From: Pedobacter sp. Leaf194
GTDB lineage: Bacteria > Bacteroidota > Bacteroidia > Sphingobacteriales > Sphingobacteriaceae
Reading direction: 5' to 3'
Assembly (NCBI RefSeq): GCF_001423945.1
Contig: NZ_LMPU01000001.1
Span: 1,113,971 to 1,177,970 of the forward strand
Length of the DNA stretch: 64,000 bases
The notes beneath the pieces are model-generated. The model was given only the letters and a program-made list of their open reading frames with translations. It made no database searches and was not told the DNA's origin. A program made the translations under genes and the position numbers. Positions 43,588 through 53,807 of this stretch are shown here, in pieces (positions within the stretch are counted from its first letter, which is position 1; each line of letters opens with the position of its first letter).

Positions 43588-44172
43588 TTACCCTTTGTAA
43601 GTCATTTCCTTAGTTTTAAGCATCTTGCGGAGGTTGCTTAATGCGTACCTCATTCTACCTAATGCTGTATTGATACTCACATCAGTTAAATCTGCTATTT
43701 CTTTAAAGCTTAAATCTGCATAGTGACGCATTAAAAGCACTTCTTTCTGCTCATCTGGCAGTAAATGAATCATTGCTTTTAAATCTTTATGAGTTTGGTC
43801 GCGGAGCATTTTATCCTCTGCACTTTCATCATAAAAGTGCAGCATGTTGAAAACGTCCATGCCATCAGAACTGGTAATAATTGGCGTTCTTTTTTCTTTT
43901 CTGAAGTAATCGATAACTAAATTATGTGCTATACGCATTACCCACGGCAAAAATTTGCCTTCTTCATTGTATCGCCCGGAGCGCAGGGTGTTAATTACCT
44001 TTATAAATGCATCCTGAAAAATATCCTCCGCAAGGTATTGGTCTTTAACCAATAAATATATAGAAGTATAAATCTTGCTTTTATGTCGGCGTAAAAGTTC
44101 CTGCAATCCATTCTCGTTCCCGGCAACGTATAACTTTACCAGGTCCTGATCATTATATGATTGTAAATTCAT
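43588..44172 (-). CDS. ECF-type RNA polymerase sigma factor
   Basis: This 194-aa sigma-70 family protein has region 2 and region 4 only. Region 2 has LRRHKSKIYTSIYLLVKDQ, AEDIFQDAFIKVI and the WVMRIAHNLVIDYFRKEKR helix. Region 4 has LPDEQKEVLLMRHYADLSFK, then EIADLTDVSINTALGRMRYA as the helix-turn-helix. This is the common Bacteroidota ECF type that is not linked to a SusC/D locus. No anti-sigma gene with a transmembrane helix follows; only the 64-aa ORF does. Confidence 0.9.
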   Translation of the reverse strand: MNLQSYNDQDLVKLYVAGNENGLQELLRRHKSKIYTSIYLLVKDQYLAEDIFQDAFIKVINTLRSGRYNEEGKFLPWVMRIAHNLVIDYFRKEKRTPIITSSDGMDVFNMLHFYDESAEDKMLRDQTHKDLKAMIHLLPDEQKEVLLMRHYADLSFKEIADLTDVSINTALGRMRYALSNLRKMLKTKEMTYKG

Positions 44173-44434
44173 AGGTTTACCTACACTAAATCCCGTACTA
44201 TTTGCTAAAAATTAATTTGTAGAAGTTTAATTTCTATAGCTGCTCTCCTATGTTTTTTGAATGTGTTAGTTTGGTTTTGAGGTTGTTAATATTCAAAGAA
44301 AGTGTTTTTTTTATCAAAAAGCAAAAAATAAAATGTTAAAAAATAAATTAACCACCTCAGTACGCTATTTTTGTATATTATTTATAAAACACTAATTATC
44401 CTAAAAAGGTTATATTCCATATCTGTTATATTTC

Positions 44435-47248
44435 ATGAGCAAAAAAGAAGCCGAAAAAGATCCGCATAAAAATATTATTATAAAAGGTGCCCGTGTGCAC
44501 AACCTTAAAAATATAGATGTTGCAATTCCGAAAAATAAATTAGTTGTTGTAACAGGTATGTCGGGTTCGGGAAAATCTTCGCTTGCTTTCGATACTTTAT
44601 ATGCTGAAGGACAGCGACGTTATGTAGAGAGTCTTTCTAGTTATGCCCGTCAGTTTATGGGTAGAATGAATAAGCCTGATGTGGACTACATTAAAGGTAT
44701 AGCGCCGGCAATCGCAATCGAGCAAAAAGTAATTACCTCAAACCCCAGGTCTACCGTAGGTACATCAACAGAGATTTATGATTATTTAAAGCTGCTTTTT
44801 TCCAGAATTGGCAAAACAATCTCTCCTGTATCAGGAAAAGAAGTAAAAAAAGATTCGGTTAGTACGGTTGTTGATTTTGTTGGCGCCTTGCCGGCAGATA
44901 CCACGGTTACTATTTTTTGCCCGCTTTACCCACACAATAACAGAACAATTAAAGAAGAACTTGCTATCCTTTTACAAAAAGGCTTTTTACGGGTATTAAT
45001 GGATGGCAAAATTTTAAAAATTGAATCCGTGCTGGATGATGCTGACTTTAAAGATGCTGAACTAACAAATGATGAAACGGTGCAGATTCTTATAGACAGA
45101 ATTGTAAGCAGTACCGATGAAGAGACTTTGAGCCGCCTTGCAGATTCTGTGCAAACCGCATTTTTTGAGGGTAAGGGCGATTGTTATGTGGAAGCCGAAG
45201 GTAAAACCAAACATTTTAGCGACAGGTTTGAACTTGATGGCATGCGTTTCGAGGAGCCAACCCCAAATTTCTTCTCTTTCAATAATCCTTACGGCGCCTG
45301 TAAACGTTGTGAAGGATATGGCAATGTAATTGGAATTGACGAAGATTTAGTTGTTCCTGATAAAAGCAAGAGTGTTTATGATAATGCAATAGCGCCATGG
45401 CGTGGTGAAAAAATGAGCGTTTGGTTGCAAAACTTTATAAAAGTTGCGCCAAAATTTGATTTTCCGATCCACCGGTCTTACAGTGCGTTAACAGAAAAAG
45501 AGCAACGCCTGCTTTGGACAGGTAACAAATATTTCGCCGGATTGGATGCTTTTTTCAAAGAGTTGGAAGAGCAAACCTATAAAATTCAGTACCGGGTAAT
45601 GTTATCCCGCTATCGCGGTAAAACAACCTGCCCTGATTGTAAGGGTTCTCGTTTGCGTAAAGATGCTTCTTATGTAAAAATCGCAGATAAATCCATTATC
45701 GACGTAGTTTTAATGCCTCTATCTAAAGCTTTAGTTTTTTTTAATGACTTAAAGCTTAATGCAAATGATGCTAAAATTGCCAAACGCCTGCTTGCGGAAA
45801 TCGATAATCGTTTTCTTTATTTAAACAATGTTGGCTTAGGTTATTTAACCTTAAATCGTTTATCAAATACCTTATCAGGCGGCGAATCGCAACGAATAAA
45901 TCTGGCTACTTCGCTAGGCAGTAGCTTAGTGGGTTCTATTTACGTACTGGATGAACCGAGTATTGGCTTGCATCCCCGCGACACCAATAAGCTTATTGAG
46001 GTGCTTATCTCTCTCAGGAATGTTGGCAATACCGTGTTGGTTGTGGAGCATGAAGAAGAAATGATGCGTGCTGCCGATTACATTATAGATATTGGTCCGG
46101 AGGCAGGTACCCATGGTGGTCACCTGGTTTTTAGTGGCAATTACGAAGAAATTCTAAAAGATAAAAAAAGTTTAACGGGAAGGTATTTATCTGGCGAGGA
46201 AAAAATTGCCATTCCTGAAAAACGTCGTAAATGGAAAGACCATATTTTGATTAAAGGGGCAAGGGAAAATAACCTTCAGAACATTGATGTTAAGTTTCCT
46301 TTAGGGGTTTTTACTGCCGTAAGTGGCGTTTCGGGTTCTGGAAAAACCAGTCTCGTTAAAAAGATTTTGTATCCGGCGCTGCAAAAGGCAATAGGCAATT
46401 ATGCAGGTGAACAAACCGGAACTTACGATGGTATTTTCGGTAATTGCGATTTGGTAAGCGCCGTTGAAATGGTCGACCAAAACCCAATAGGGCGGTCCAG
46501 TCGCTCAAACCCGGTTACTTATGTTAAAGCCTGGGATGATATAAGGGCATTGTTTTCTGGTTTAGCAGCAGCAAAGGCGGCGGGACTTAAACCGGCAGCT
46601 TTTTCTTTTAATGTGGAGGGTGGCCGTTGTGATGTTTGCCAGGGCGAAGGCGAAGTGAAAATCGAAATGCAGTTTATGGCCGATATTTATTTGCCTTGCG
46701 AAGCCTGCGGAGGCAAACGCTTTAAACAGCAGGTTTTGGACGTTACTTATAAGGAGAAAAATGTATCCGAAATTTTGGATATGACCATTGATGAAGCGGT
46801 GGAGTTTTTTAAGGATGAACAGAAGATTTTAAACAAGCTCAATCCATTGGTTGATGTAGGTTTAGGCTATGTTCATTTGGGGCAGTCATCCAACACATTA
46901 TCTGGCGGAGAAGCCCAGCGAATTAAACTTGCATCTTTTCTAATTAAGGGTAACAATGCCAACAAAACCTTGTTCATTTTTGATGAACCGACAACAGGTT
47001 TGCATTTTCACGACATTAAAAAACTGCTTAAGGCCTTAAATACCTTAATAGAACAAGGAAATACAATTCTGGTTATTGAGCACAATATGGACATGATTAA
47101 GTGTGCAGATTGGGTTATAGACATCGGTCCGGAAGGGGGCGACGGTGGCGGGCAGCTTGTTTTCGAAGGCATACCTGAAGACCTGGTTAATGAGAAAAGT
47201 TCGTACACCGGGAAATATTTAGCATCGCATTTGAATTTAAATCCATAA
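44435..47248 (+). CDS. uvrA: UvrABC excinuclease subunit A
   Basis: UvrA is the damage-sensing ATPase of nucleotide excision repair. The 937-aa protein has two ABC ATPase modules: Walker [21 protein letters not shown] near 43-62 and [14 protein letters not shown] near 633, and signature motifs [16 protein letters not shown] and [15 protein letters not shown]. Zinc-binding pairs CKRCEGYG and CPDCKGSR lie in the first half and CDVCQGEGE with CEACGGKRF in the second. All features are standard. The LysE-like gene follows 8 bp after the stop, probably on the same transcript. Confidence 0.97.
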   Translation: MSKKEAEKDPHKNIIIKGARVHNLKNIDVAIPKNKLVVVTGMSGSGKSSLAFDTLYAEGQRRYVESLSSYARQFMGRMNKPDVDYIKGIAPAIAIEQKVITSNPRSTVGTSTEIYDYLKLLFSRIGKTISPVSGKEVKKDSVSTVVDFVGALPADTTVTIFCPLYPHNNRTIKEELAILLQKGFLRVLMDGKILKIESVLDDADFKDAELTNDETVQILIDRIVSSTDEETLSRLADSVQTAFFEGKGDCYVEAEGKTKHFSDRFELDGMRFEEPTPNFFSFNNPYGACKRCEGYGNVIGIDEDLVVPDKSKSVYDNAIAPWRGEKMSVWLQNFIKVAPKFDFPIHRSYSALTEKEQRLLWTGNKYFAGLDAFFKELEEQTYKIQYRVMLSRYRGKTTCPDCKGSRLRKDASYVKIADKSIIDVVLMPLSKALVFFNDLKLNANDAKIAKRLLAEIDNRFLYLNNVGLGYLTLNRLSNTLSGGESQRINLATSLGSSLVGSIYVLDEPSIGLHPRDTNKLIEVLISLRNVGNTVLVVEHEEEMMRAADYIIDIGPEAGTHGGHLVFSGNYEEILKDKKSLTGRYLSGEEKIAIPEKRRKWKDHILIKGARENNLQNIDVKFPLGVFTAVSGVSGSGKTSLVKKILYPALQKAIGNYAGEQTGTYDGIFGNCDLVSAVEMVDQNPIGRSSRSNPVTYVKAWDDIRALFSGLAAAKAAGLKPAAFSFNVEGGRCDVCQGEGEVKIEMQFMADIYLPCEACGGKRFKQQVLDVTYKEKNVSEILDMTIDEAVEFFKDEQKILNKLNPLVDVGLGYVHLGQSSNTLSGGEAQRIKLASFLIKGNNANKTLFIFDEPTTGLHFHDIKKLLKALNTLIEQGNTILVIEHNMDMIKCADWVIDIGPEGGDGGGQLVFEGIPEDLVNEKSSYTGKYLASHLNLNP

Positions 47249-47256
47249 TTTCGGCA

Positions 47257-47910
47257 ATGCTACTTATAACGTTCTTCATTGGCATTTTACTTAATGCAAT
47301 GGGTTACATTCCTCCCGGGAATATTAACCTTACTGTAGCGCAGCTTGCCATAAATAAAGGCATGCGGCAGGTTTGGTATTTTATCCTTTCTTTTTCGTGT
47401 GTCGAAATTTGCTTCACCTTCGGTATGATGCGCTTTGCCCGCTGGGCAATGAGCGACATTAACCCAAACGCAGCAGTAAGCGAGGTAAGACTTGGTACCC
47501 TGGTGGATTGCTTTATGATTGTTATGTTTATTGTTATGGGCACCATAACGTGGGTTAACCGTAAAAAGGCGCCCAAAACAAGCAATAAAAAAGAAGATAA
47601 GCGCAGTGGCAGTGTATTGTATGGATTAATACTTGGTGTTTTAAATCCCGTTCAGATACCTTTCTGGTTGTTTTTTGGAAATTATGTAATTCTACACGAG
47701 TGGATAAAAACCGACTATTTATCGCTAATTATTTTTAGTATTGGTTCTGGTTTTGGCTCAGCCCTGGCGCTGTACGTTTATGCGCATTTTGCAACTTTTA
47801 TTCAGGAGAAGTTTGCGCTGAGTAGCTTAATCATTAATAAATCTATAGCGATATTTCTGTACGTATTGGCGCTTTATCTAATTGGAAAGCAATTGTTTAT
47901 TATATTTTAG
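47257..47910 (+). CDS. LysE-family translocator
   Basis: This 217-aa membrane protein has six probable helices. The N terminus LITFFIGILLNAMGYIPPGN carries the Pro-Pro-Gly turn typical of LysE/RhtB exporters, followed by NLTVAQLAINKGMRQVWYF. A second internal half has GLILGVLNPVQIPFWLFFGN, again with the Asn-Pro turn. Such proteins export amino acids or other small molecules. The substrate is unknown, and the link to uvrA is only positional. Confidence 0.7.
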   Translation: MLLITFFIGILLNAMGYIPPGNINLTVAQLAINKGMRQVWYFILSFSCVEICFTFGMMRFARWAMSDINPNAAVSEVRLGTLVDCFMIVMFIVMGTITWVNRKKAPKTSNKKEDKRSGSVLYGLILGVLNPVQIPFWLFFGNYVILHEWIKTDYLSLIIFSIGSGFGSALALYVYAHFATFIQEKFALSSLIINKSIAIFLYVLALYLIGKQLFIIF

Positions 47911-47975
47911 CGCATAATTTAAAGCCGGCTCAATTTGTTATAGAATAGTTTTTAAGGAATATCAGATTAGCAAAG

Positions 47976-49019
47976 TTACCGGATTTTTGTCAAAAATTCT
48001 ACATTCCAAATCTTCTCGGCCTTCCTGCCAATTAGCCAGAATGATGCTGCTAAAACAGCGAAAAACAGGGCTTTATGCCAGCTATCCCAGAAGTATTCAA
48101 AATACCGTGTGTAAAGGTTTAAGAATAAAAACGTAATGCCAAATTCCCTTGCAACATCATCATGGTATTTCAGCCCAAATAAAGTGCTGGCAACGCAAAC
48201 GGCCGCCGATGTTAAGGCCCAGTAGAAAAGACTCAATTGCCTTACGCTGTACCACTCTTCGAGGCTGGCGAAATTTCCGAATACGGATAAAGCCCATAAA
48301 GCAACAAAGAGATAAACCATTCCGGCGATGTAGGTAACCTGAAAAAAATGCGCCAATTTTGGTTTTACTTTCATTATAAAAGACGCGGCAGTTAAGATTG
48401 CGCCAAATAAAACGAAACGCAATGGGTAGTTCATCCCAAGGAAATAATAGTTCCATCTACTTAAATAGCCGGTTTCTGTCCCAAACCAGGCGCCCAAGGA
48501 TATTAAGGCGAAAATCCAGATTAACCTTGAGTTGAAAATGTAGCCTAACACCCCATAAATAAACACAGAAATCAAAATTAGAATGGAGAAGTTACCAGAG
48601 CCGTTATCTATCGCCTTTCCGAAATAAGCGATTGCGTTGGCTGTTAGCAAAATGGCAGAAAAAACAATTGCTTCGTTACTGAATTTTAAATGCGATAAGC
48701 TTTTCTTTCTTCGAAAACCTAAAATATAGAGCCAGGCGGCAAGGCCGGCAGAAACGATTGCAATAACAATATTCGGGGTATCATAAACCCTTTTCAGGTA
48801 ATTTAGAACAGAATTATCAATTAGTAGAGAACCAAGCGCAATAAAACCACAAGCCAGGGCAACCCAAAATGCATATTGTGCGAGGCGGAGCCAATCAAAA
48901 TTTTTAGCCTCGTAACTTTTGCGCAGTTTTTTTTCGGTTTCTTCGTCAATCAGACCGTCAGCTCTCCAGTGCTCAATCATATCATCCAGAAACTCGCTTT
49001 TTTCTCTATCAACTTTCAT
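47976..49019 (-). CDS. DUF2157-like membrane protein
   Basis: This 347-aa protein has a soluble N terminus (EHWRADGLIDEETEKKLRKS, typical of the DUF2157 lead helix) and about ten membrane helices, beginning YAFWVALACGFIALGSLLI and ending HKALFFAVLAASFWLIGRK. Its function is unknown. It lies between the LysE-like gene (convergent) and the Kef-type antiporter gene, on the same strand as the latter with 71 bp between, so an operon with it is possible. Confidence 0.65.
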   Translation of the reverse strand: MKVDREKSEFLDDMIEHWRADGLIDEETEKKLRKSYEAKNFDWLRLAQYAFWVALACGFIALGSLLIDNSVLNYLKRVYDTPNIVIAIVSAGLAAWLYILGFRRKKSLSHLKFSNEAIVFSAILLTANAIAYFGKAIDNGSGNFSILILISVFIYGVLGYIFNSRLIWIFALISLGAWFGTETGYLSRWNYYFLGMNYPLRFVLFGAILTAASFIMKVKPKLAHFFQVTYIAGMVYLFVALWALSVFGNFASLEEWYSVRQLSLFYWALTSAAVCVASTLFGLKYHDDVAREFGITFLFLNLYTRYFEYFWDSWHKALFFAVLAASFWLIGRKAEKIWNVEFLTKIR

Positions 49020-49090
49020 AGCCAGGTTTGTATACGAAGATATAAAATTAGTGTAAAGATAAAAGTGTTGGTTTCAAGGCACATTATCAA

Positions 49091-51304
49091 CTATATAACT
49101 TCTCTAATTTTTTTATTGTTACCTACAATCCAGATTACATCGCCATTATCGAAAATGAAATCGGATGACGGATTTAAAATCCTGTCGGCGCCACGTTCAA
49201 TGCCAACAATTAAAGCCTGCGCTTTTTCCCGTATTCCAGCATTCCTAATGCTTAAACCATATACCGGAGAATCGGCATTTACAACAACTTTTTGCAGGGT
49301 CATTTCTTTATCGGGGAAGCTTTTTTCCTGTTCTGTTTCCGGAATATCTACTTCTAAAATAGCTTTGACTGCAGCGAGCTGGTCGTCAGCCCCGATTAAT
49401 AACAACTTATCATTAGGGTAGAGTAGCTCATCCCGGCCGGGTGTTGGAATGTTGTTTCTGCCCCGCTCAATCATGGCAATATTAACTCCGTACTTCTCCC
49501 TAATCATTAAACTGGCCAATGTTTTGCCAACCACTTCCGATTCGGGCGACACCGTTAATTCGGCAAGGTGGGTATCCCAAGGCAAAATTGCTGGTTTTTG
49601 ATTTTCCCGTGCATTTAAATTCAGCATAAAGCGTTTTTCGAGTTTGTCGTAAAACGACTGCAGTTTTCTTGAGAAAATTACCATACCCAAAACAATCATT
49701 GCCAGAGCAATTCCGGCAGCAATCCAGGTATCGAAAAACTCGTACATTAAAAATCCGACGAAGAAAATGCCCAAAGCAATCCTGAAGGCTTCGATGGCAA
49801 TTAATGGTCCGCGGGTATATTTTTTGTTTAACCAGAGGTGCGAATATGCGGTTTTTTGAATTCTGCGGATGGATAACGCCCATAAAAATGGCGACATTAA
49901 CACAAAAGAAACCACAACACTTATAATAATTGATGTTAAGCTGTTGGCAATATTTTTAACGATAAATGGTTGCACATACCGATAAGCCAGGAAAATAATG
50001 GCAATAATTATGACCGAATGAATAATAGTATTGAAAATATACGAGCGTAAAAGTATTTTCCAATCGCTAAGGGTCGTAATTCCTTCCGTGCTCGAACTGT
50101 ATCTCTCAATTCCGTCGAGCCATTTTTGTGGTAAATTTCTTTTCAAAAACTGATAAAATGGCTCAGAAAGCTTTATCAGATAAGGTGTTGTAAAAGTAGT
50201 AATGGCAGCTGCAGCAACGGCTATTGGGTACAGAAAATCGCTTGTAACTTTTAAGGTCAAGCCAAGCGATGCAATGATAAAAGAGAATTCTCCAATTTGA
50301 GCTAAACTCATTCCGGATTGTACCGATGTTTTAAGAGGCTGACCAGAAAGCAATGCCCCGAGAATGGTGAACAGTATTTTGCCGAGAATAATTACTGCCG
50401 TGGCAACAATAATTGGAACGGAATATTTAACCAACATGGCTGGGTCTATTAACATACCAACTGATACGAAAAACACTGCTGCGAACAGATCTTTTACCGA
50501 CTTTGTGAGGTGTTCGATTCGTTCTGCCTGCGTGGTTTCTGCCAAAATTGAACCCATAATAAATGCACCGAGTGCGGGCGAAAAGCCAACCTTATCTGCC
50601 AGTAAAACCATTACCAGGCAAAGCGCCAATGAAACAACAAGCATCGTTTCATCATTCATCAATTTTTTTGTGGCTTTTAAGAAGGATGGCACTAAAAATA
50701 TGCCCCCGAGAAACCAGAGCACGAGGAAAAATGCAAGTTTTAAGATTGAAAATAACATTTCCGTACCTGCCGATTGCTGGCTAACGGCTAAAGTTGAAAA
50801 AAGTACCAGTAACAAAATGGCAACCAAATCCTCAACAATTAAAACGCCGAAAACTAACCCGGCAAATTTTTTATGCTTTAAGCCAAGTTCTTCAAAGGCC
50901 TTTATGGTAATCATTGTTGATGAGATGGATAAAATCCCACCGAGGAATAAACTATCCATGTTTGACCAGCCCATTGCCTTCGCAACCAGATAACCGGCCA
51001 GAATAATAAAGAGCACTTTTACAATTGCTGTTATGGATGCGGACCCACCTACTTTAACAAGTTTTTTAAAACTAAATTCTAAGCCCAGACTAAACAAAAG
51101 GAATATAACGCCGATTTCACCCCAAATATTGATGCTTTTGGTATCGGTCACTGATGGAAAAAAACTAAGGTGGGAGCCGACCAAAAGGCCTGCTAATATA
51201 TAACCTAAAACTAATGGCTGTTTAATTTTTTTGAAGATAAGCGTGGTTATTCCTGCTGCTGCAAGAATTAAACCTAAATCGGCAATTAAATCTGGTAAAT
51301 GCAT
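49091..51304 (-). CDS. CPA2-family cation:proton antiporter with two TrkA-C domains
   Basis: This 737-aa protein has an N-terminal Kef/YbaL-type exchanger: helices from LIADLGLILAAAGITTLIFK, the GYILAGLLVGSH unwound helix, LFSLGLEFSF and the GGILSISSTMITIKAFEELG helix. A linker follows, and then two C-terminal TrkA-C domains (AELTVSPESEVVGKTLASLM and LQKVVVNADSPVYGLSIRNA). The ends of both domains carry the DKLLLIG and DVIWIVG strands. The length matches this family. It is likely to exchange K+ or Na+ for protons; the ion cannot be decided. Confidence 0.88.
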   Translation of the reverse strand: MHLPDLIADLGLILAAAGITTLIFKKIKQPLVLGYILAGLLVGSHLSFFPSVTDTKSINIWGEIGVIFLLFSLGLEFSFKKLVKVGGSASITAIVKVLFIILAGYLVAKAMGWSNMDSLFLGGILSISSTMITIKAFEELGLKHKKFAGLVFGVLIVEDLVAILLLVLFSTLAVSQQSAGTEMLFSILKLAFFLVLWFLGGIFLVPSFLKATKKLMNDETMLVVSLALCLVMVLLADKVGFSPALGAFIMGSILAETTQAERIEHLTKSVKDLFAAVFFVSVGMLIDPAMLVKYSVPIIVATAVIILGKILFTILGALLSGQPLKTSVQSGMSLAQIGEFSFIIASLGLTLKVTSDFLYPIAVAAAAITTFTTPYLIKLSEPFYQFLKRNLPQKWLDGIERYSSSTEGITTLSDWKILLRSYIFNTIIHSVIIIAIIFLAYRYVQPFIVKNIANSLTSIIISVVVSFVLMSPFLWALSIRRIQKTAYSHLWLNKKYTRGPLIAIEAFRIALGIFFVGFLMYEFFDTWIAAGIALAMIVLGMVIFSRKLQSFYDKLEKRFMLNLNARENQKPAILPWDTHLAELTVSPESEVVGKTLASLMIREKYGVNIAMIERGRNNIPTPGRDELLYPNDKLLLIGADDQLAAVKAILEVDIPETEQEKSFPDKEMTLQKVVVNADSPVYGLSIRNAGIREKAQALIVGIERGADRILNPSSDFIFDNGDVIWIVGNNKKIREVI

Positions 51305-51407
51305 CTATAAAAATTCGGAAAAATGGTAAAATATACAAAAGCCTGGCTTCTGCCAAGCGTAAGTTAATGCAGGAGCGGCATCATTGCGCTGTTATTGCAG
51401 ATTATAA

Positions 51408-51761
51408 CTACCAGAAAACGTGTTTCGGATAGAGCATTTTGAATAAACACCAATATTTAAAGCCTAACCGTTTAATGATAACTTTTGCATTGATATTTTT
51501 GTTCTTTAAAAAAAGAAATAAGAAAAATGAGAAGAGTATGAAAGGGGATTGCGCAAGCTTTAAGGCGCTATTGCTGATAAAATCTTTCTGCAAATGTTCA
51601 TTTTCGCTACAAAAACCCGGATTAATTTTTACCGGTCGCTTTGGAGAAAATGAAACAACTTTTGAAGCGCTGTTAACGGCATTATTCTTTTTAAACTGCG
51701 AAGCGTAGCTTGCACAATTAATAGAAAACAGCAGAAAAATAATGATGTAAAAAACCCTCAT
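51408..51761 (-). CDS. Small secreted or membrane hypothetical protein
   Basis: This is a 117-aa frame with a convincing N-terminal signal peptide (MRVFYIIIFLLFSINCASYA) and a second hydrophobic helix (SPFILFSFFLFLFL) before a basic tail. The family is not recognised. A plus-strand frame covers the same DNA, but it lacks such features. It lies between the antiporter and ribF genes. It could be a small exported protein with a C-terminal anchor; I rate it as plausible rather than certain. Confidence 0.45.
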   Translation of the reverse strand: MRVFYIIIFLLFSINCASYASQFKKNNAVNSASKVVSFSPKRPVKINPGFCSENEHLQKDFISNSALKLAQSPFILFSFFLFLFLKNKNINAKVIIKRLGFKYWCLFKMLYPKHVFW

Positions 51762-51818
51762 TGCTGCTAATGTAGCAAAAAATGGCCCTTTTTGAAAGGA
51801 AAATATGAATTCGGCGCC

Positions 51819-52814
51819 TTAGTTTATCGTTTCGAAGTATGCCAGCGTAGCCTCCTTATCTTTTTGAAGTTGGATGGTTAAGGCGTCTAAACCGGTAAAT
51901 TTTACATCATGGCGCAAAAATTTTAAGAAATTCATTTTTATATCCTGACCATATATTTCCTGGTCGAAATCGAAGATATTAACTTCGATATTTCTTGTCA
52001 TGCCGTTAATGGTTGGCCGCTGGCCGATGTAAGCCATGCCTTTGTAGGTTAACGGCTGGTCATTTACAGTTAACGCTTCTGTGTTTTTGTCCAAATTCTG
52101 AATTTCAGGATTTGTATGCATTTCCACCGTAACAGCATAAATTCCATCGCCGGGAATGAGCTTATAGGTTTCTTCCACAAAAATATTTGCCGTAGGAAAA
52201 CCAATTGTACGGCCAATTTTGTCTCCTTTAATTACCCTTCCGAAAATAGAAAACGGATAACCTAAATAATCAGCTGCCAAGGCAACATCTCCGGCTAAAA
52301 GTGCCTGGCGAATTTTGGTTGAACTTACCGCTACATCGTGGATATCTTGCTCCATAATTTCTTCAACTGTAAATCCAAAACGAATTCCTGCTGCTTTTAA
52401 ATCTGCCAGGTTGCCCCTGCGGTCCTTACCAAAGCGATGGTCGTAACCGATAATGATGTGTTTAGTGCCAATATTATTTACCAGCGTATTCCTGATGTAA
52501 TCTTCAGGGAGCTGATTCGAAAAATCTCTGGTAAAAGGGGTGATGATAAGGTGGTCTACCCCGAGTTGTTTCAAAATCTCCGCTTTTTCATCCATCGTGT
52601 TAATCATCTTCAATTCCTGATTTTCTGGGTCGATAATCATCCTCGGGTGAGGGAAGAATGTTAAAATTACACTTTCGCCTTTTTCAGCTTTGGCTTTTTC
52701 TACAAGTTGTTTTACTATTTTTTGATGACCAAAATGTACACCATCAAATGTACCAATGGTAACGATGGCGTTGTCTAATTTATTGAAATCGGCAAGGTTA
52801 TTATAAATTTTCAA
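51819..52814 (-). CDS. ribF: Bifunctional riboflavin kinase / FAD synthetase
   Basis: This enzyme converts riboflavin to FMN and then FAD. In the 331-aa protein the N-terminal nucleotidyltransferase has TIGTFDGVHFGHQ near 19-31, TFFPHPR near 54, IIGYDHRFGK and VSSTKIR. The C-terminal flavokinase has GRTIGFPTANIFVE, GIYAVTV, and PTINGMTRNIEVNIFDFD. Both domains are complete. The next gene upstream is yitT, 132 bp away across a repeat-like palindromic sequence. Confidence 0.95.
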   Translation of the reverse strand: MKIYNNLADFNKLDNAIVTIGTFDGVHFGHQKIVKQLVEKAKAEKGESVILTFFPHPRMIIDPENQELKMINTMDEKAEILKQLGVDHLIITPFTRDFSNQLPEDYIRNTLVNNIGTKHIIIGYDHRFGKDRRGNLADLKAAGIRFGFTVEEIMEQDIHDVAVSSTKIRQALLAGDVALAADYLGYPFSIFGRVIKGDKIGRTIGFPTANIFVEETYKLIPGDGIYAVTVEMHTNPEIQNLDKNTEALTVNDQPLTYKGMAYIGQRPTINGMTRNIEVNIFDFDQEIYGQDIKMNFLKFLRHDVKFTGLDALTIQLQKDKEATLAYFETIN

Positions 52815-52847
52815 TTGTAGATTTTTTATGGTTTTTGGTTTTGCGTT

Positions 52848-52930
52848 AGGGATGGAAGCGATATCCCCCGGTTTTTCATCGGGGATTTAGCGTACAGCCC
52901 GACCCCTTGCGTAGCTTGGGGTAACGCCAT
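52848..52930. repeat. Palindromic intergenic repeat (genome-interspersed type)
   Basis: A dense palindromic block between ribF and yitT: ATCCCC ... GGGGAT around CGGTTTTTCATC, and GGGAT ... ATCCC around GGAAGCGAT just before it, ending with a G/C-rich tail CGACCCCTTGCGTAGCTTGG. It is GC-rich compared with its surroundings. It looks like a REP-type element, but the copy number cannot be checked in this window. Confidence 0.45.
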
Positions 52931-52946
52931 AATTTTTTAAATATTT

Positions 52947-53807
52947 TTAATGCAGAGCGTGTTTTTTAACCACGCCACCTTTTAAGTCGGCAATTTGTTG
53001 TTGTATCACAAACGCATCGGCATCAATCTGGCGGATTGCTGTTTGCAACTTGCTCATTTCCAGTTTAGTTACAACTGTAAAAATAATATCGATGTCTTTT
53101 TTTTCTCCGTAACCGCCTTCACCTTTATAAATGGTAACGCCCCGCCTCATATCGCCAATAATGAAGCTCTTTATGGCATCCTGATGTTCGGAAATAATGG
53201 TTACGCCGGTATATTGTTCGATGCCATTTACAATAAAATCGATGGTGTAAGAGGCTGACAGATAAGTTAATATGGCATATAGCGCAGTTTCGATATTAAG
53301 GAAATAAGCTGCAAATGCAAAAATTATTACATTTAAAATCAGGATGATATTGCCAACCGTTAATATGCTGTTTTTGCTGATGTAGAGGGCTAAAACCTCT
53401 GTTCCATCAATAACGCAACCTCCACGCATTGCTAAACCAATTCCGCCTCCTAAAAATAATCCCCCAAAAAAGGCAATTAAAAGCTTGTCGTGGGTAATTG
53501 GTTGAAATGGTAGAAAAACTAATGCTAGCGAAAGTGCTGCAATGGCAACCGCGGTTCTAAACGCAAAACCTTTGCCAATTTGCCGGTAGCCTAAAATAAC
53601 GAATGGAATGTTGATTAGAACAATCAGGTAAGATAAATTCCATCCTGTAAGGGTGCTTAGCAATAAGGAAATACCCGTAACACCGCCGTCTATAAAGTGG
53701 CTTGGCATTAAGAAACTTTTCAAACCAAAACAAGCCGAGGTAACCCCCGCAACAATTAAAAGGAATTCTTTTATTAAGCGTGCGTTCTTGTTTTTGATGT
53801 TGTTCAT
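52947..53807 (-). CDS. YitT family membrane protein
   Basis: This 286-aa protein has five to six N-terminal helices (VTSACFGLKSFLMPSHFIDG with the GGVTG motif, LSLALVFLPF) and a GGLFLGGGIGLAMRGGCVIDG segment, typical of the DUF161 repeat. A soluble C-terminal DUF2179 domain follows (GVTIYKGEGGYGEKKDIDII, then FTVVTKLEMSKLQTAIRQID). Its function is unknown; members are found widely in bacteria. It overlaps truB by 4 bp, in the envelope and RNA-modification cluster. Confidence 0.85.
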   Translation of the reverse strand: MNNIKNKNARLIKEFLLIVAGVTSACFGLKSFLMPSHFIDGGVTGISLLLSTLTGWNLSYLIVLINIPFVILGYRQIGKGFAFRTAVAIAALSLALVFLPFQPITHDKLLIAFFGGLFLGGGIGLAMRGGCVIDGTEVLALYISKNSILTVGNIILILNVIIFAFAAYFLNIETALYAILTYLSASYTIDFIVNGIEQYTGVTIISEHQDAIKSFIIGDMRRGVTIYKGEGGYGEKKDIDIIFTVVTKLEMSKLQTAIRQIDADAFVIQQQIADLKGGVVKKHALH

